Notes under the pieces: generated by a model
What the model saw: the letters and a program-made list of their open reading frames with translations, nothing else
Told to the model about the DNA's origin: nothing
Database searches by the model: none
Made by a program: the position numbers and the translations under genes
Shown here: piece after piece, positions 53,547 through 62,238 of the stretch
Numbering within the stretch: the stretch's first letter is position 1
Layout of the letters: the number at the start of each line of letters is the position of its first letter
Source: Methylocystaceae bacterium
GTDB lineage: Bacteria; Pseudomonadota; Alphaproteobacteria; Rhodospirillales; Terasakiellaceae
DNA: 64,000 nt
Reading direction: 5' to 3'
Assembly (NCBI GenBank): GCA_013373205.1
Contig: JABXIG010000013.1
Location: 36,478 to 100,477, forward strand

Positions 53547-54662
53547 ATGTTGATCGGTGTCCCCAAAGAAATAAAAAACCACGAATATCGCGTTGGTCTG
53601 ACCCCAAGTTCGGTTAGAGAAATGTGCGCTCATGGCCATAAAGTTATTGTCGAAACCATGGCGGGTGATGGCATTGGTTGTTCTGATGAAGATTACATGA
53701 CAGCTGGTGCAGAAATCGTCGGTGCGGCCAGCGATGTGTTTGCAGGTGCTGAAATGATCGTCAAGGTGAAAGAACCGCAACCAATTGAATATGCACAGCT
53801 GAGCGAAGATCAACTGTTGTTTACCTATTTGCATTTGGCCCCGGACCCTGAACAGACCAAAGGTTTGGTTGCGTCTGGTGCGACGTGTATTGCCTATGAA
53901 ACCATTACTGATAAACGCGGTGGTCTACCACTTTTGGCACCCATGTCGGAAGTGGCCGGGCGCATGTCCATTCAGGTCGGTGCAACCGCCCTTGAAAAAG
54001 CCCACGGCGGCAGTGGCATGTTGTTGGGCGGTGTACCGGGCGTGCAACCTGCCAAAGTCGTCGTCATTGGCGGTGGTGTGGTCGGCACGAACGCGGCGCG
54101 CATGGCCATGGGCTTGGGGGCTGATGTGACGGTTCTGGATCGCTCCCTTGATCGGATTGCGTATCTGGATGATGTCTTTGGCCCACGTATGAAAACACAA
54201 TATGCGACCGTGGATGCCACAGAAGAATTGGTGTTGAATGCGGATCTGGTTATCGGTGCTGTGCTTGTCCCCGGCGCAGCAGCACCAAAACTGATTAAAC
54301 GTGATCAACTTTCTTCCATGAAAAAAGGGTCAGTCATCGTTGATGTGGCTATTGATCAGGGCGGCTGTTTTGAAACATCTAAAGCAACCACGCACGCGGA
54401 CCCGACCTATATCGTGGATGATGTCGTGCATTACTGTGTCGCGAATATGCCGGGTGCAGTGGCGCGGACCTCCACCTTTGCCCTAAACCACGCGACCTTG
54501 CCGTTTGCTTTGGCACTGGCTGATAAAAGTTGGAAAAAAGCCTGTGCTGATGATCCACATCTTTTGGCCGGCTTAAATGTTCAAGGTGGTCGCGTGACTT
54601 ATAAAGCGGTTGCTGATGATCTGGGCTATGATTACACCGATCCAGCCAGTTTGCTTGGCTGA
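53547..54662 (+). CDS. ald: Alanine dehydrogenase
   Basis: 371 aa. [20 protein letters not shown], catalytic Lys in IVKVKEPQ, His in [11 protein letters not shown] loop [20 protein letters not shown] and [18 protein letters not shown]. Interconverts L-alanine and pyruvate plus ammonium. AGGAGATCACGCCC before the ATG is the ribosome site. Controlled probably by the divergent Lrp gene. Confidence 0.97.
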   Translation: MLIGVPKEIKNHEYRVGLTPSSVREMCAHGHKVIVETMAGDGIGCSDEDYMTAGAEIVGAASDVFAGAEMIVKVKEPQPIEYAQLSEDQLLFTYLHLAPDPEQTKGLVASGATCIAYETITDKRGGLPLLAPMSEVAGRMSIQVGATALEKAHGGSGMLLGGVPGVQPAKVVVIGGGVVGTNAARMAMGLGADVTVLDRSLDRIAYLDDVFGPRMKTQYATVDATEELVLNADLVIGAVLVPGAAAPKLIKRDQLSSMKKGSVIVDVAIDQGGCFETSKATTHADPTYIVDDVVHYCVANMPGAVARTSTFALNHATLPFALALADKSWKKACADDPHLLAGLNVQGGRVTYKAVADDLGYDYTDPASLLG

Positions 54663-54732
54663 ACCTTATATCGCCTCAGCTCCGTAGATTTGAAGGGTGG
54701 TTTCCGATGACTTAGAGGTAACGGCCCTTCGG

Positions 54733-55734
54733 TCAATCTGATGATTGGAGAGATTGTGATAGGTAGAAATCCGTGACCTTATCTCTTTCGTCTTGGGAGA
54801 AAATCTCAAGCGCTTTTTCTCGGGCGGCCTGTCCGATCTGTTGGCGAAGTGCGGGGTCATTTTTTAGATCAAGGATATACTGCAAGGCTTGGCGTTGGGT
54901 GCTGAACAGAAAACCGTCACGGCCATGGTCAATCCATTCGCTATACCCGCCTTTTTCATGCGCGACCACCGGGACGCCGCAGGCCATGGCTTCGGTGATG
55001 ACACGTCCGGACGGTTCCAACCAATTTTCATGTGTGCGGTAATAAAAACATCCAAGGGATTGGATGAACTGTTCGGGGGGCTCGGCTAAAGTGGGGATAA
55101 GCTCAATATTAGGGTTGTTGCCTAATTGCGCAGACCAAAGGGTTCCGCCCATCAGTTTTATGGAACAACCGTTTCTCGTTAATTCATTATAGAGGGATTC
55201 ATCAGGCATAAAATGCTTGGCTTCTGTATCGCGTGACAGGCGACCAACGATGAAAGGCTTGGTGTCTTCATCCGTTCTTTCCACAGGGGAGAATTTATTT
55301 AAATCGATTAAAGAGGGTTGTACCACACCGGGAAAGCCAACAGCGCGCTGCATCATCTGTGAGGGGTAGACCATCTCGATGCGTGATTCTAGCGAAGATA
55401 GATAAAGCAGAGAGCGCGCCAACATGTCTGGTAATAAGACATTGTAAATAAGGACCGTGCGGTTTGATCTTGCTTTCAAAATCCAGGGGCCGAATTGTTT
55501 ATAGCATCCGATAAAGACCATGGTGCCGCCTGTGGGAAAGGCGCCTTTGGTATCTTCAATCATTCGAATGGGAAAATCAGCAAAATCATCATGCGGTGTC
55601 CCGCTTGCCCACAGATGAACGTCGGCAACATTCTTGAGATGTTTATAAAGTTCAATGGTTCTCCATTCACTTCCCCCATCTGAATTTTCCATAGGGTTGA
55701 TTAAGTGAATTAGGCATTTTTTCGTTCTCGGCAT
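54733..55734 (-). CDS. Glycosyltransferase (GT4-like)
   Basis: 333 aa. The N-terminal half is short (KKCLIHLINPMENSDGGSEWR), the C-terminal half carries the GT-B donor site: YYRTHENWLEPSGRVITEAMACGVPVVAHEKGG (key part EPSGRVITEAMACGVPVV) and DGFLFSTQRQAL. No membrane segment. Single gene, convergent with ald. The substrate is unknown; sugar donor chemistry is assumed from fold only. Confidence 0.82.
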   Translation of the reverse strand: MPRTKKCLIHLINPMENSDGGSEWRTIELYKHLKNVADVHLWASGTPHDDFADFPIRMIEDTKGAFPTGGTMVFIGCYKQFGPWILKARSNRTVLIYNVLLPDMLARSLLYLSSLESRIEMVYPSQMMQRAVGFPGVVQPSLIDLNKFSPVERTDEDTKPFIVGRLSRDTEAKHFMPDESLYNELTRNGCSIKLMGGTLWSAQLGNNPNIELIPTLAEPPEQFIQSLGCFYYRTHENWLEPSGRVITEAMACGVPVVAHEKGGYSEWIDHGRDGFLFSTQRQALQYILDLKNDPALRQQIGQAAREKALEIFSQDERDKVTDFYLSQSLQSSD

Positions 55735-55924
55735 TCAGCTTCCGTGTCTTTTCTTTAATTATTTTTTCTTAATATACAGAAAAGACGGGAAGGTGCACGC
55801 AATTTTATGGGCTTGGTTCTCGTTAAATGTGTTTTACTTTAAGGTAGGATAGTTTCTTGGTGGATCATGAAATTCGATCTGAGCAAAGGGGGCAGACCTT
55901 CGCAACCTATGCTTCTTTCGATTA

Positions 55925-55960
55925 GGCAAAAAAAAGGCCTATGGGTTTCATAGGCCTTTT
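55925..55960. terminator. Strong bidirectional terminator
   Basis: AAAAGGCCTATG (55932-55943), loop GGTTT, CATAGGCCTTTT (55949-55960): perfect 12-bp arms with A and T flanks. It serves the minus-strand gene ending at 55977. Confidence 0.9.
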
Positions 55961-55976
55961 GTGTATGGGAGTGAAT

Positions 55977-56777
55977 TTACAAAGCCGGTTTGACTATACG
56001 AGTAGGAGTAGTGGGTTTCTTCTCGATCTTATTGATGATTTGATCTACCACTGCGCCGCCGCCACTCGCGCCACTTGTAAAGCCTGTCAGAATATTGGGC
56101 GGGTCATATTCTCTGTGTTGTTTCTTAAGGGTAATGTTGCCAGCGCCAAAGCTATATCTTAATCCGATTGTGGCGAAGCCACCATTTTGGTTGCCGGCCC
56201 CCACATTTCCAAAGAAGGACAGTGAACTATCTTCCATAGGGCGCCATTCGGAACCGACATATATTGAGCGATAGTCGCTGTAGCCAGAGACACCCCCATT
56301 TATTAATAAGTCGTCAGTCACATAAAAGCCCGCATCTAAACCAGCATAGCCTGTGGAACGACCATAACCATTTTGGAGGCCAAGTGATCCAGAGAACGTG
56401 AAATCATCAACGTAAAGCTCGCTTTCAAGACCGTTTCTCCACAGGTCACGCCCATCTACGCGTATCCACATGCTCGTTAGGCCCGCTAAATAGGCATCGG
56501 GGTCACGTGTAAAGAGGTGACCAGCCAGCCCGCCACTGTGACTTGAAGGACTTGTGTTTAAGCCACCGTCAATCTGAACGCCAAGAGAATGACCAATAGG
56601 TGCGCTGACAGAACCGCCCACAGCGCCGGAACCTTCACGTCCGACAGAACCAGCTTGTACGTCGATTTTGCCATTTACGCCAGCAACTGCTGGCTTTGCA
56701 TCTTCTGCTTTTGCTTGTGCAAAAGTGATACTTGCCATAGCTAGTACTGTCGTTGTTAATAGAACCTTTCTAAGCAA
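55977..56777 (-). CDS. Secreted / outer-membrane beta-barrel-like protein
   Basis: 266 aa. Signal peptide LLTTTVLAMASITFAQAKAED. The mature part is rich in Gly, Ser and aromatics with alternating patterns (LYVDDFTFSGSLGLQNGYGRS, SLSFFGNVGAGNQNGGFATI) as in small outer-membrane barrels, and ends with a Thr/Pro-rich tail (KKPTTPTRIVKPAL). Start is a TTG at 56777 with AGGAG seven bases upstream. Family not recognised. Confidence 0.65.
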   Translation of the reverse strand: MLRKVLLTTTVLAMASITFAQAKAEDAKPAVAGVNGKIDVQAGSVGREGSGAVGGSVSAPIGHSLGVQIDGGLNTSPSSHSGGLAGHLFTRDPDAYLAGLTSMWIRVDGRDLWRNGLESELYVDDFTFSGSLGLQNGYGRSTGYAGLDAGFYVTDDLLINGGVSGYSDYRSIYVGSEWRPMEDSSLSFFGNVGAGNQNGGFATIGLRYSFGAGNITLKKQHREYDPPNILTGFTSGASGGGAVVDQIINKIEKKPTTPTRIVKPAL

Positions 56778-56993
56778 TTGAATACTCCTAATTCCTTGAT
56801 AAAGTTGTTTATATCTGTGTGATGCCGTGGTTTATACTTCCAGACAAATCCTTCAATTTTTCAAAGGGGAGACTTTAGGGAATTTCAAAAACCTAAACCT
56901 TGAAATGTGCCCAACTTCAAGTTTATGAAATCTGCGAAAAAATCCATTTGATGGGTTTCATCAATTATTTTTTTTCATGGAATTCCTTGTCAC

Positions 56994-57236
56994 TTAAGCT
57001 CTGCGTTGGCAGCGCGCATCGACGCGTGCCCCATTTTCAACGGTCAAACAGCCATAGACGATTGAACCGTTAACATAAGAAGATTTCCCCAAATAGATGT
57101 TTTTGGCATGAATGGACCCTCTAAAGTGGCCTTGAATCTCGATATGTTGTCCAACGAGTTCGCCGCAATATGTCTCATCTTTCTTAATTGTTATTTTCAT
57201 GTGATCACGGTTCTGTTTTTGTAGAATGGCAAACAT
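56994..57236 (-). CDS. Minimal bactofilin-like protein, 80 aa
   Basis: GELVGQHIEIQGHFRGSIHAKNI, YLGKSSYVNGSIVYGCLTVENGARV shows the repeated short beta-strand pattern of bactofilins (polymer-forming right-handed beta-helix); here in pieces IEIQGHFRGSIHAKNIYLG and VNGSIVYGCLTVENGARVD. Usual family length is 120-180 aa, so this is only about half a core. ATG 57236 has a strong GGAGGGGG site, arguing it is a complete small gene. Function in cell shape or envelope is possible. Confidence 0.7.
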   Translation of the reverse strand: MFAILQKQNRDHMKITIKKDETYCGELVGQHIEIQGHFRGSIHAKNIYLGKSSYVNGSIVYGCLTVENGARVDARCQRRA

Positions 57237-57804
57237 AAAAATGCCCCCTCCTTTAAAACTTCATATTTAGCTTCAGCTTGACTTAGATGTCGCGGCCTCA
57301 TTGTGTTTCCAAGGGTTCTGAGCCATTTTGGATACTCATCTTTTCTTAATTTAAGTATTTAATGAGAGTGTTGCCTAGCATAGGTATTTAGGATGATTTC
57401 GCAATGCGCTGCGTTCTACGCATAACGGTTTTCTTCTACGCTAAACTGCAATTGGTGACATGGCACGATTATGGCTCAGCCATGGATTGTTGGGGAACCA
57501 AAACAGAGAGTGTAATATAATTTCGAAGCTGGCCCGAATTGGACAATTCCTGATCTTGCCGTTTAAAAACATCAAATAATTTATCAGAATAAATAGATCG
57601 GTAACTGCCCAGCGAACGCTATTTTTACAATAAAGCTGGATTTGAAAAATAATGTGGAAAACGTCTTAATTTAGTGCTGTTCGTAGCTGCTCCAAATTAA
57701 ATAGCTAACACTCATAATTTGACAATTATTAGGCTATCATGTGACTAGGTTACTCTGGCTTTTTCAATGATTATGACAACAAAAGGTTGCCCATAAAGTG
57801 ATTT
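57237..57804. other. AT-rich gene-free stretch with one open-frame remnant
   Basis: No convincing gene. On the minus strand 57469-57618 is open for 49 codons (contains SIYSDKLFDVFKRQDQELSN and YITLSVLVPQQSMAEP), protein-like in composition but with no start codon and a stop immediately upstream, so it may be a gene remnant. A CATGGC/GCCATG inverted repeat is at about 57460-57485. Nothing else was recognised. Confidence 0.35.
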
Positions 57805-57820
57805 ATTGACTTGTGTCAAT
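57805..57820. promoter_or_regulatory. FNR/FixK/Dnr-type binding site
   Basis: ATTGAC-TTGT-GTCAAT: a perfect 6-bp inverted repeat with 4-bp spacer, matching the CRP/FNR-superfamily consensus TTGAY-N4-RTCAA. It lies 107 bp before the first gene of the copper-handling cluster and is the only perfect one I saw in intergenic DNA of this window. Suggests oxygen or NO control. Confidence 0.65.
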
Positions 57821-57885
57821 TACGCGTCGGTTGGTCTGTGCCAAAGTGCGTTACTTTGAAAGCTAAAATCAGTTTTTTAGCTCAG

Positions 57886-57891
57886 TATAAT
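57886..57891 (+). promoter_or_regulatory. Candidate -10 box of the copper-cluster promoter
   Basis: TATAAT at 57886-57891, about 35 bp before the first start codon. No good -35 at 17 bp spacing. A hairpin AGCTAAA/TTTAGCT (57861-57882) overlaps the upstream side. Confidence 0.4.
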
Positions 57892-57926
57892 TAGACGGTT
57901 TGCCCCTTTCGCTGCGTTTTCGGTAC

Positions 57927-58322
57927 ATGATAAAAAACAGCCCCTCACTTCTTCAACGTTTTCGGCAGTATCACGACCTGCTGATATTTGTTGTGATGTT
58001 GCTTGTGGTGCAAGTTTATTCGCCCGTCGGCATTGCTCTTGCCGTTGAAGCTCAAGAAAATGCCGGGTTTGAGGCTGTCATCTGTTATGCGCTTGATTTT
58101 GCAGATGAAGACAGAGCCGACAAAAATCAAAATACGAACGAATGTGTTATGTGTTTTGTTTTGGATCAGAACCTCTGCTATCCAGCGGGTGATCCGTGTC
58201 GGCTTCTTGAACCTGTCGAACAGACATATAAAGCTGACAAATTACCCGCAAAAAACCCCGCCATCATTCAAGAACATAAGTCGCAAAACGTGCGCGCGCC
58301 CCCTTTTTACGGACAGGTTTAA
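57927..58322 (+). CDS. DUF2946-like small Cys-rich membrane/exported protein
   Basis: 131 aa from ATG 57927 (open upstream to TTG 57900). N-terminal hydrophobic helix (LLIFVVMLLVVQVYSPVGIALA), then an exported region with Cys53, CxxC at 73-76 (NECVMCFV), Cys84 and Cys91, and a tail ending NVRAPPFYGQV. Helix, CxxC and terminal RAPP are the general layout of DUF2946 proteins, which accompany copper genes. Likely periplasmic, anchored or secreted. Weak ribosome site. First gene of the cluster. Confidence 0.6.
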   Translation: MIKNSPSLLQRFRQYHDLLIFVVMLLVVQVYSPVGIALAVEAQENAGFEAVICYALDFADEDRADKNQNTNECVMCFVLDQNLCYPAGDPCRLLEPVEQTYKADKLPAKNPAIIQEHKSQNVRAPPFYGQV

Positions 58323-58373
58323 AGCACCCCCAGCTTACATAATTCTGTTTGTTATTTTTCACACGGTGGCGCC

Positions 58374-58706
58374 ATGTCGCATAAAGGGAAAACCGCTGAT
58401 CGGTTTCGTTATAGTGACGTTGTTTTGATGCTTTTCAGCATTGGTCTTTTGATCATGATCGGATCGTTTTTTGGAGGACGCGATACGCAATCGCGTGCGC
58501 CCGCCCGAGAGCTTGTCTCAAGTCTGGGGTTAAGCGATCTGGCATTATTTACCGAAGCGCGTTATTTACGCCACCTTTCACAAGCTGATCTGCATTCTGC
58601 ATTTCAGGACCATCCGGTTTCTTTTGATCATTTTCCCGGCGGCTCTCTTGTTATGCCCCGATTGATCGGTATCACAGAAGGTGTTGACCATGAAAATATG
58701 GATTGA
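58374..58706 (+). CDS. Small single-pass membrane protein, 110 aa
   Basis: One membrane helix (VVLMLFSIGLLIMIGSFF), then an exported part with TEARYLRHLSQADLHSAFQDH and HFPGGSLVMP. His- and aromatic-rich. The motif order (ARYLRH, FQDHP, DHFPGGS) looks conserved-protein-like but I cannot name a family. Its last codons overlap the permease start by 17 nt, which implies they are translated together and the product may be an accessory subunit of the ABC transporter. Confidence 0.65.
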   Translation: MSHKGKTADRFRYSDVVLMLFSIGLLIMIGSFFGGRDTQSRAPARELVSSLGLSDLALFTEARYLRHLSQADLHSAFQDHPVSFDHFPGGSLVMPRLIGITEGVDHENMD

Positions 58707-59826
58707 ACGCCAACGTTCCCTGATTGACTTTACTGTCGCCGGCCTGCTTCGAAGAAAAGTGCGAAATCTGGGCTTAATGGCCGTTTACAGTTGCGTTGTC
58801 TTTATTTTGGCAACGGTCATGTTGTTTACACACAGCCTGCGCAAAGAAGCATCCGTGCTGTTAAGCGATGCCCCCGAGATAACGGTTCAACGTGTTATCA
58901 TGGGTCGTCATGCGCTGATAGAGCACACTGATCTTGACGTGGTATCCAAAATTCGAGGGGCCCGTCATGCCCGAGGAAGGTTGTGGGGATATTTTTACGA
59001 CACGGCAAATGGCGCCAACTATACGTTAATGGTGCCTGACAAAGTTCACACGATAAAACAGGGACAGGTGCAAATCGGCGCAGGTGTTGCACGAGCGCGT
59101 GACCTAAAAAAAGGCAAATTCCTGTTTTTGACCACAAACCGGGGGAAACTGTTCAAACTTCAAGTCAGCGGCATTCTATCTACTGAGTCGGAACTGGTTT
59201 CTAGTGATCTTGTTTTAATGTCAGAACAGGATTATCGAAATTTTTTCCGATTACCATCAAATGTTTATACAGACCTTGTTTTAAATGTTCGCAATTCACG
59301 AGAAGTTACGAAAATAGCGGAAAAAATTTCTGCCGTCCTTCCTGATTCACGCGTTATTACCCGCGACGACATTCTAAGAACCTATGAATCCCTTTTTTCC
59401 TGGCGCGAAGGAATCCTGCTCGCCCTTTTGGGGGGCGCTTTGTGTTCGTTTATCATTTTTGCCTGGGATAAAACATCTGGATTAAGTGCTTCGGAGCGTC
59501 AAGAAATCGGTATTTTAAAAGCCGTCGGCTGGGAAACCAGCGATATCCTTACGATGAAACTATGGGAGTCCGTTTTAATTTCCCTTGGTGCATTCCTGTT
59601 CGCTTACACATTGGCATATCTGCATGTTTTTTATTTTTCGGCTGGCCTTCTTGAACCTGTTCTGAAAGGGTGGGCAATTCTTTACCCTCAGTTTCATCTT
59701 ACACCCGAAGTCGACCCCTTACAGGTTATGACTTTGTTGTTTTTCACTGTCTTTCCCTATGTTGCTGCGACCTTGGTTCCTATTTGGCGTGCGGCAATCA
59801 TTGATCCCGATACGGTGATGAGGTGA
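58690..59826 (+). CDS. ABC transporter permease, FtsX/MacB type
   Basis: 378 aa. Four membrane helices: one near residues 27-47, a long periplasmic domain (about 50-235) and three helices towards the C-terminus (ALLGGALCSFIIFAW, VLISLGAFLFAYTLAYLHV, LLFFTVFPYVAATLVPIW), the MacB/FtsX/LolCE layout. ASERQEIGILKAVGWETSDIL is the coupling-helix signature of this family. Forms a transporter with the ATPase 4 bp downstream. Such permeases usually move or extract periplasmic substrates or transmit force across the membrane. The start ATG 58690 overlaps the previous gene. Confidence 0.9.
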   Translation: MKIWIERQRSLIDFTVAGLLRRKVRNLGLMAVYSCVVFILATVMLFTHSLRKEASVLLSDAPEITVQRVIMGRHALIEHTDLDVVSKIRGARHARGRLWGYFYDTANGANYTLMVPDKVHTIKQGQVQIGAGVARARDLKKGKFLFLTTNRGKLFKLQVSGILSTESELVSSDLVLMSEQDYRNFFRLPSNVYTDLVLNVRNSREVTKIAEKISAVLPDSRVITRDDILRTYESLFSWREGILLALLGGALCSFIIFAWDKTSGLSASERQEIGILKAVGWETSDILTMKLWESVLISLGAFLFAYTLAYLHVFYFSAGLLEPVLKGWAILYPQFHLTPEVDPLQVMTLLFFTVFPYVAATLVPIWRAAIIDPDTVMR

Positions 59827-59830
59827 TGGT

Positions 59831-60511
59831 ATGATTGTTTTTGAAAATGTCACGAAAACCTACAACGAAGGTGCTGAAAATGCCTTCAACGCGATTTTGA
59901 ATCTGGATCTAACAATCAATTCCCGTGAGATTACGGTTCTACGCGGACCGAGTGGGTCAGGTAAAACAACATTATTAACCCTGATTGGCGGAATGGCACG
60001 CCCGACCAGTGGGCGCATTCATGTCGCCGAGCGTGAAGTGACCAGTCTTCCAGAACGGTTTCTAACGAAAATGCGCCAAGACACATTTGGATTTGTTTTT
60101 CAGAGCTTTAACCTAATCAAAGGGTTAAGCGTTCTGGATAATGTTATGTTGCCTTTAACACCATTAGGGCGTCCGCGAAACCAAATACGCAAGGAAGCTT
60201 ACGCTCTCCTCGAACGCTTGCACATTCAATCCAAGGCACACAATCTTGTAGAAACGCTTTCCGGTGGAGAAGCGCAACGAACAGCGATCGCGCGGGCGTT
60301 AATTAACAACCCGCCTGTTCTTATTGCCGATGAGCCTACGGCAAATCTGGATACGGGCCTGTCCTATGCTTTTATGGACATCATCAAGGAGTTGAAGGAT
60401 CAAGGTAAAACGGTTGTGATGACCAGTCATGACCCCTTGGTCTGGAAATCAGAAATTGTTGATCAAGTCATCAGTGTGCGCGATGGCAAGATTGAAAGTA
60501 ACCCGACATGA
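59831..60511 (+). CDS. ABC transporter ATP-binding protein (LolD/MacB type)
   Basis: 226 aa. Walker A GPSGSGKTTLLTL, Q-loop FVFQSFNLIKGLSVLDNV, signature LSGGEAQRTAIARAL and Walker B VLIADEPTANLD. The sequence around the signature is like LolD, FtsE and MacB. ATPase partner of the FtsX-type permease. Overlaps the next gene by 4 nt (ATGA). Confidence 0.93.
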   Translation: MIVFENVTKTYNEGAENAFNAILNLDLTINSREITVLRGPSGSGKTTLLTLIGGMARPTSGRIHVAEREVTSLPERFLTKMRQDTFGFVFQSFNLIKGLSVLDNVMLPLTPLGRPRNQIRKEAYALLERLHIQSKAHNLVETLSGGEAQRTAIARALINNPPVLIADEPTANLDTGLSYAFMDIIKELKDQGKTVVMTSHDPLVWKSEIVDQVISVRDGKIESNPT

Positions 60512-61503
60512 TTTTTCATCCTGTCATTCTGGCCTTGTTGCTTGGCTCGCTGATATCGACGCTCATGATCTTAATCGGTGCCGTCTTTGGAAGCCAAATC
60601 CTAAGACAATGGAATCTGTCCAGCGGCAGCCAGAAACAGCTAAATATGGAACGGCGGACATATTTAATCTCGACTTTTCTGATGTTTGCCTTGATTTCAG
60701 AATTATTGTCCTTGTTGCTTTATGTCTACAACGCTGAACAAATGTCTGTTCAATTTGTCGGGGCCATGTGTGCCGTCGGTACATTGAATGCCAATATATA
60801 TGGTTTTCCGACATTAATTGCCAAAATCATCCTCTTCTTTTGCGCCGCTTTATGGTTGATGATTAACCATGCAGATAACCAAGCGCACGACTATCCTCTT
60901 ATCCGGTGGAAATATGGTTTTCTGATTGCCATTTTACCGATTGCTTTAAGCACAGCAGGTTTACAGCTTAGTTATTTCCTGAATCTGGAAACAGATGTCA
61001 TCACCTCTTGCTGCTCAAAGCTCTTTACCCCGGATGGTGATAACGTCACGGCTGAAATGGCGGGGCTGGATGAAGCTTTCGCGCTTGGTCTGTTCTATGT
61101 GTGTTTGGCTTTGTTTTTTATCATTGGCCTGCGTTTCTACCTCACAAAACACGGTCATCGCCTCTTTGCGCTCGCAAGCGCTGTCCTTTTCATCGCGAGC
61201 ATAACGGCAGTGATCTCTGTGATTTCACTCTATGTTTATGAGCATCCCCATCATCATTGCCCGTTTTGCCTACTCAAGCCTGAATATAACTATATCGGAT
61301 ACGCGATTTACTTGCCCTTATTCGTGGGGACAGCTTTAGGGACCGGTGCGGGTACTCTCGCCTCGTTTGTCCAAATTCCAAGTTTACAAGAAACGCTGAC
61401 AGGTTTTGTTCAGCGCCTAACCTTAGCTTCACTCATTTCTATCCTGATTTTCGCAGGGATCGTGAGTGGGGCTATTTATCTATCAGCTTTGAGGTTGTTT
61501 TAA
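60508..61503 (+). CDS. Polytopic membrane protein with HxHHHCPFC metal-type motif
   Basis: 331 aa, about eight membrane helices. Two likely metal sites face the same side by topology estimate: Cys168-Cys169 (VITSCCSKLF) and His246-x-His248-His249-His250-Cys251-x-x-Cys254 (EHPHHHCPFCLL), the latter just after a helix. No transporter or enzyme family recognised. Both motifs would suit Cu(I) or another soft metal, in keeping with NosL and Sco downstream. Overlaps the ATPase gene by 4 nt, so is part of the same transcript. Function unknown. Confidence 0.7.
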   Translation: MIFHPVILALLLGSLISTLMILIGAVFGSQILRQWNLSSGSQKQLNMERRTYLISTFLMFALISELLSLLLYVYNAEQMSVQFVGAMCAVGTLNANIYGFPTLIAKIILFFCAALWLMINHADNQAHDYPLIRWKYGFLIAILPIALSTAGLQLSYFLNLETDVITSCCSKLFTPDGDNVTAEMAGLDEAFALGLFYVCLALFFIIGLRFYLTKHGHRLFALASAVLFIASITAVISVISLYVYEHPHHHCPFCLLKPEYNYIGYAIYLPLFVGTALGTGAGTLASFVQIPSLQETLTGFVQRLTLASLISILIFAGIVSGAIYLSALRLF

Positions 61504-61543
61504 ACACGGGCTGATGCATTTGAATATTTTAAAGGAGATGAAG

Positions 61544-62167
61544 ATGAATAGAAGACAATTACTTTTGGGTGCTGCCAGTGCTGCTGTCTTTGGCGGTGTT
61601 GCCCGCACAGCTTCTGCGGAAAAAATGATTATGCCGTGGGATTATGTCAACATGAAAGACAAAATCACCAATACGGACGGAACCCCTTTACAATTCATGC
61701 CCAAAAAACCCGCAGATCCGGATCCTTTGAGCGATGAATTGAAAAAATATGCAATCTGTCCTTATTGCGGCATGAGCCGAACCAAGTTCAGTCATACGCG
61801 TCATCTGATCCATTATGAAGATGATTTGGTTGACGGCACATGTTCCATTCACTGTGCATCAATCAGTTTGGCAATCAATATGGATCGTGGCCCCAAAGCT
61901 ATTTATGTAGGTGATGCAGGTTCCGATGAGAAAATCAAACCGTTGATTTCAGTTGAAAAGGCATTCTATGCGATTGACCCTTCTAAAATGGGTACAATGT
62001 CTGGCAGTCGGAAATACGCCTATGCGGACAAAGCAAAAGCTCAAGCCGCCGGTGGTTCCATAGTCGGCTTTGATGATGCCCTTAAAGCCGCATATGGGGA
62101 CATGGCGACGAATACAATTTTAATTCGTAAACGCCGTGCGGAAAAACGTCGCAAAGCCATTAAATAA
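61544..62167 (+). CDS. NosL-family protein 1
   Basis: 207 aa from ATG 61544, with AAGGAG eight bases upstream. N-terminus MNRRQLLLGAASAAVFGGVA fits a Tat-type export signal. The body has CPYCGM (Cys72, Cys75, Met77), the Cu(I) motif of NosL, and a second site DGTCSIHCAS (Cys100, His103, Cys104). NosL binds Cu(I) and delivers it to nitrous oxide reductase. There is no lipobox, unlike typical lipoprotein NosL. A basic tail (RKRRAEKRRKAIK) closes the protein. Upstream of an 18-bp hairpin. Confidence 0.85.
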   Translation: MNRRQLLLGAASAAVFGGVARTASAEKMIMPWDYVNMKDKITNTDGTPLQFMPKKPADPDPLSDELKKYAICPYCGMSRTKFSHTRHLIHYEDDLVDGTCSIHCASISLAINMDRGPKAIYVGDAGSDEKIKPLISVEKAFYAIDPSKMGTMSGSRKYAYADKAKAQAAGGSIVGFDDALKAAYGDMATNTILIRKRRAEKRRKAIK

Positions 62168-62176
62168 TATCACAGC

Positions 62177-62221
62177 AAATCCAGCTATGGGGTCCTTTTT
62201 TATGATCCTATAGCTGGATTT
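62177..62221. repeat. 18-bp stem hairpin between the two nosL genes
   Basis: AAATCCAGCTATGGGGTC (62177-62194) pairs with GATCCTATAGCTGGATTT (62204-62221): 18 pairs, two of them G-T, loop of 9 nt rich in T. No T tail follows, so it is not a standard terminator; possible mRNA-processing or stabilising element that sets different amounts of the two NosL proteins. Confidence 0.65.
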
Positions 62222-62238
62222 CCAAAAAGGAAGATATC

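Noticed and set aside
58690..60511. Assigning the ABC pair as NosF/NosY or as LolCDE
   Set aside because: The permease has the four-helix FtsX/MacB layout, not NosY; a lone permease without LolC/LolE pairing and with NosL/Sco neighbours does not fit lipoprotein release.
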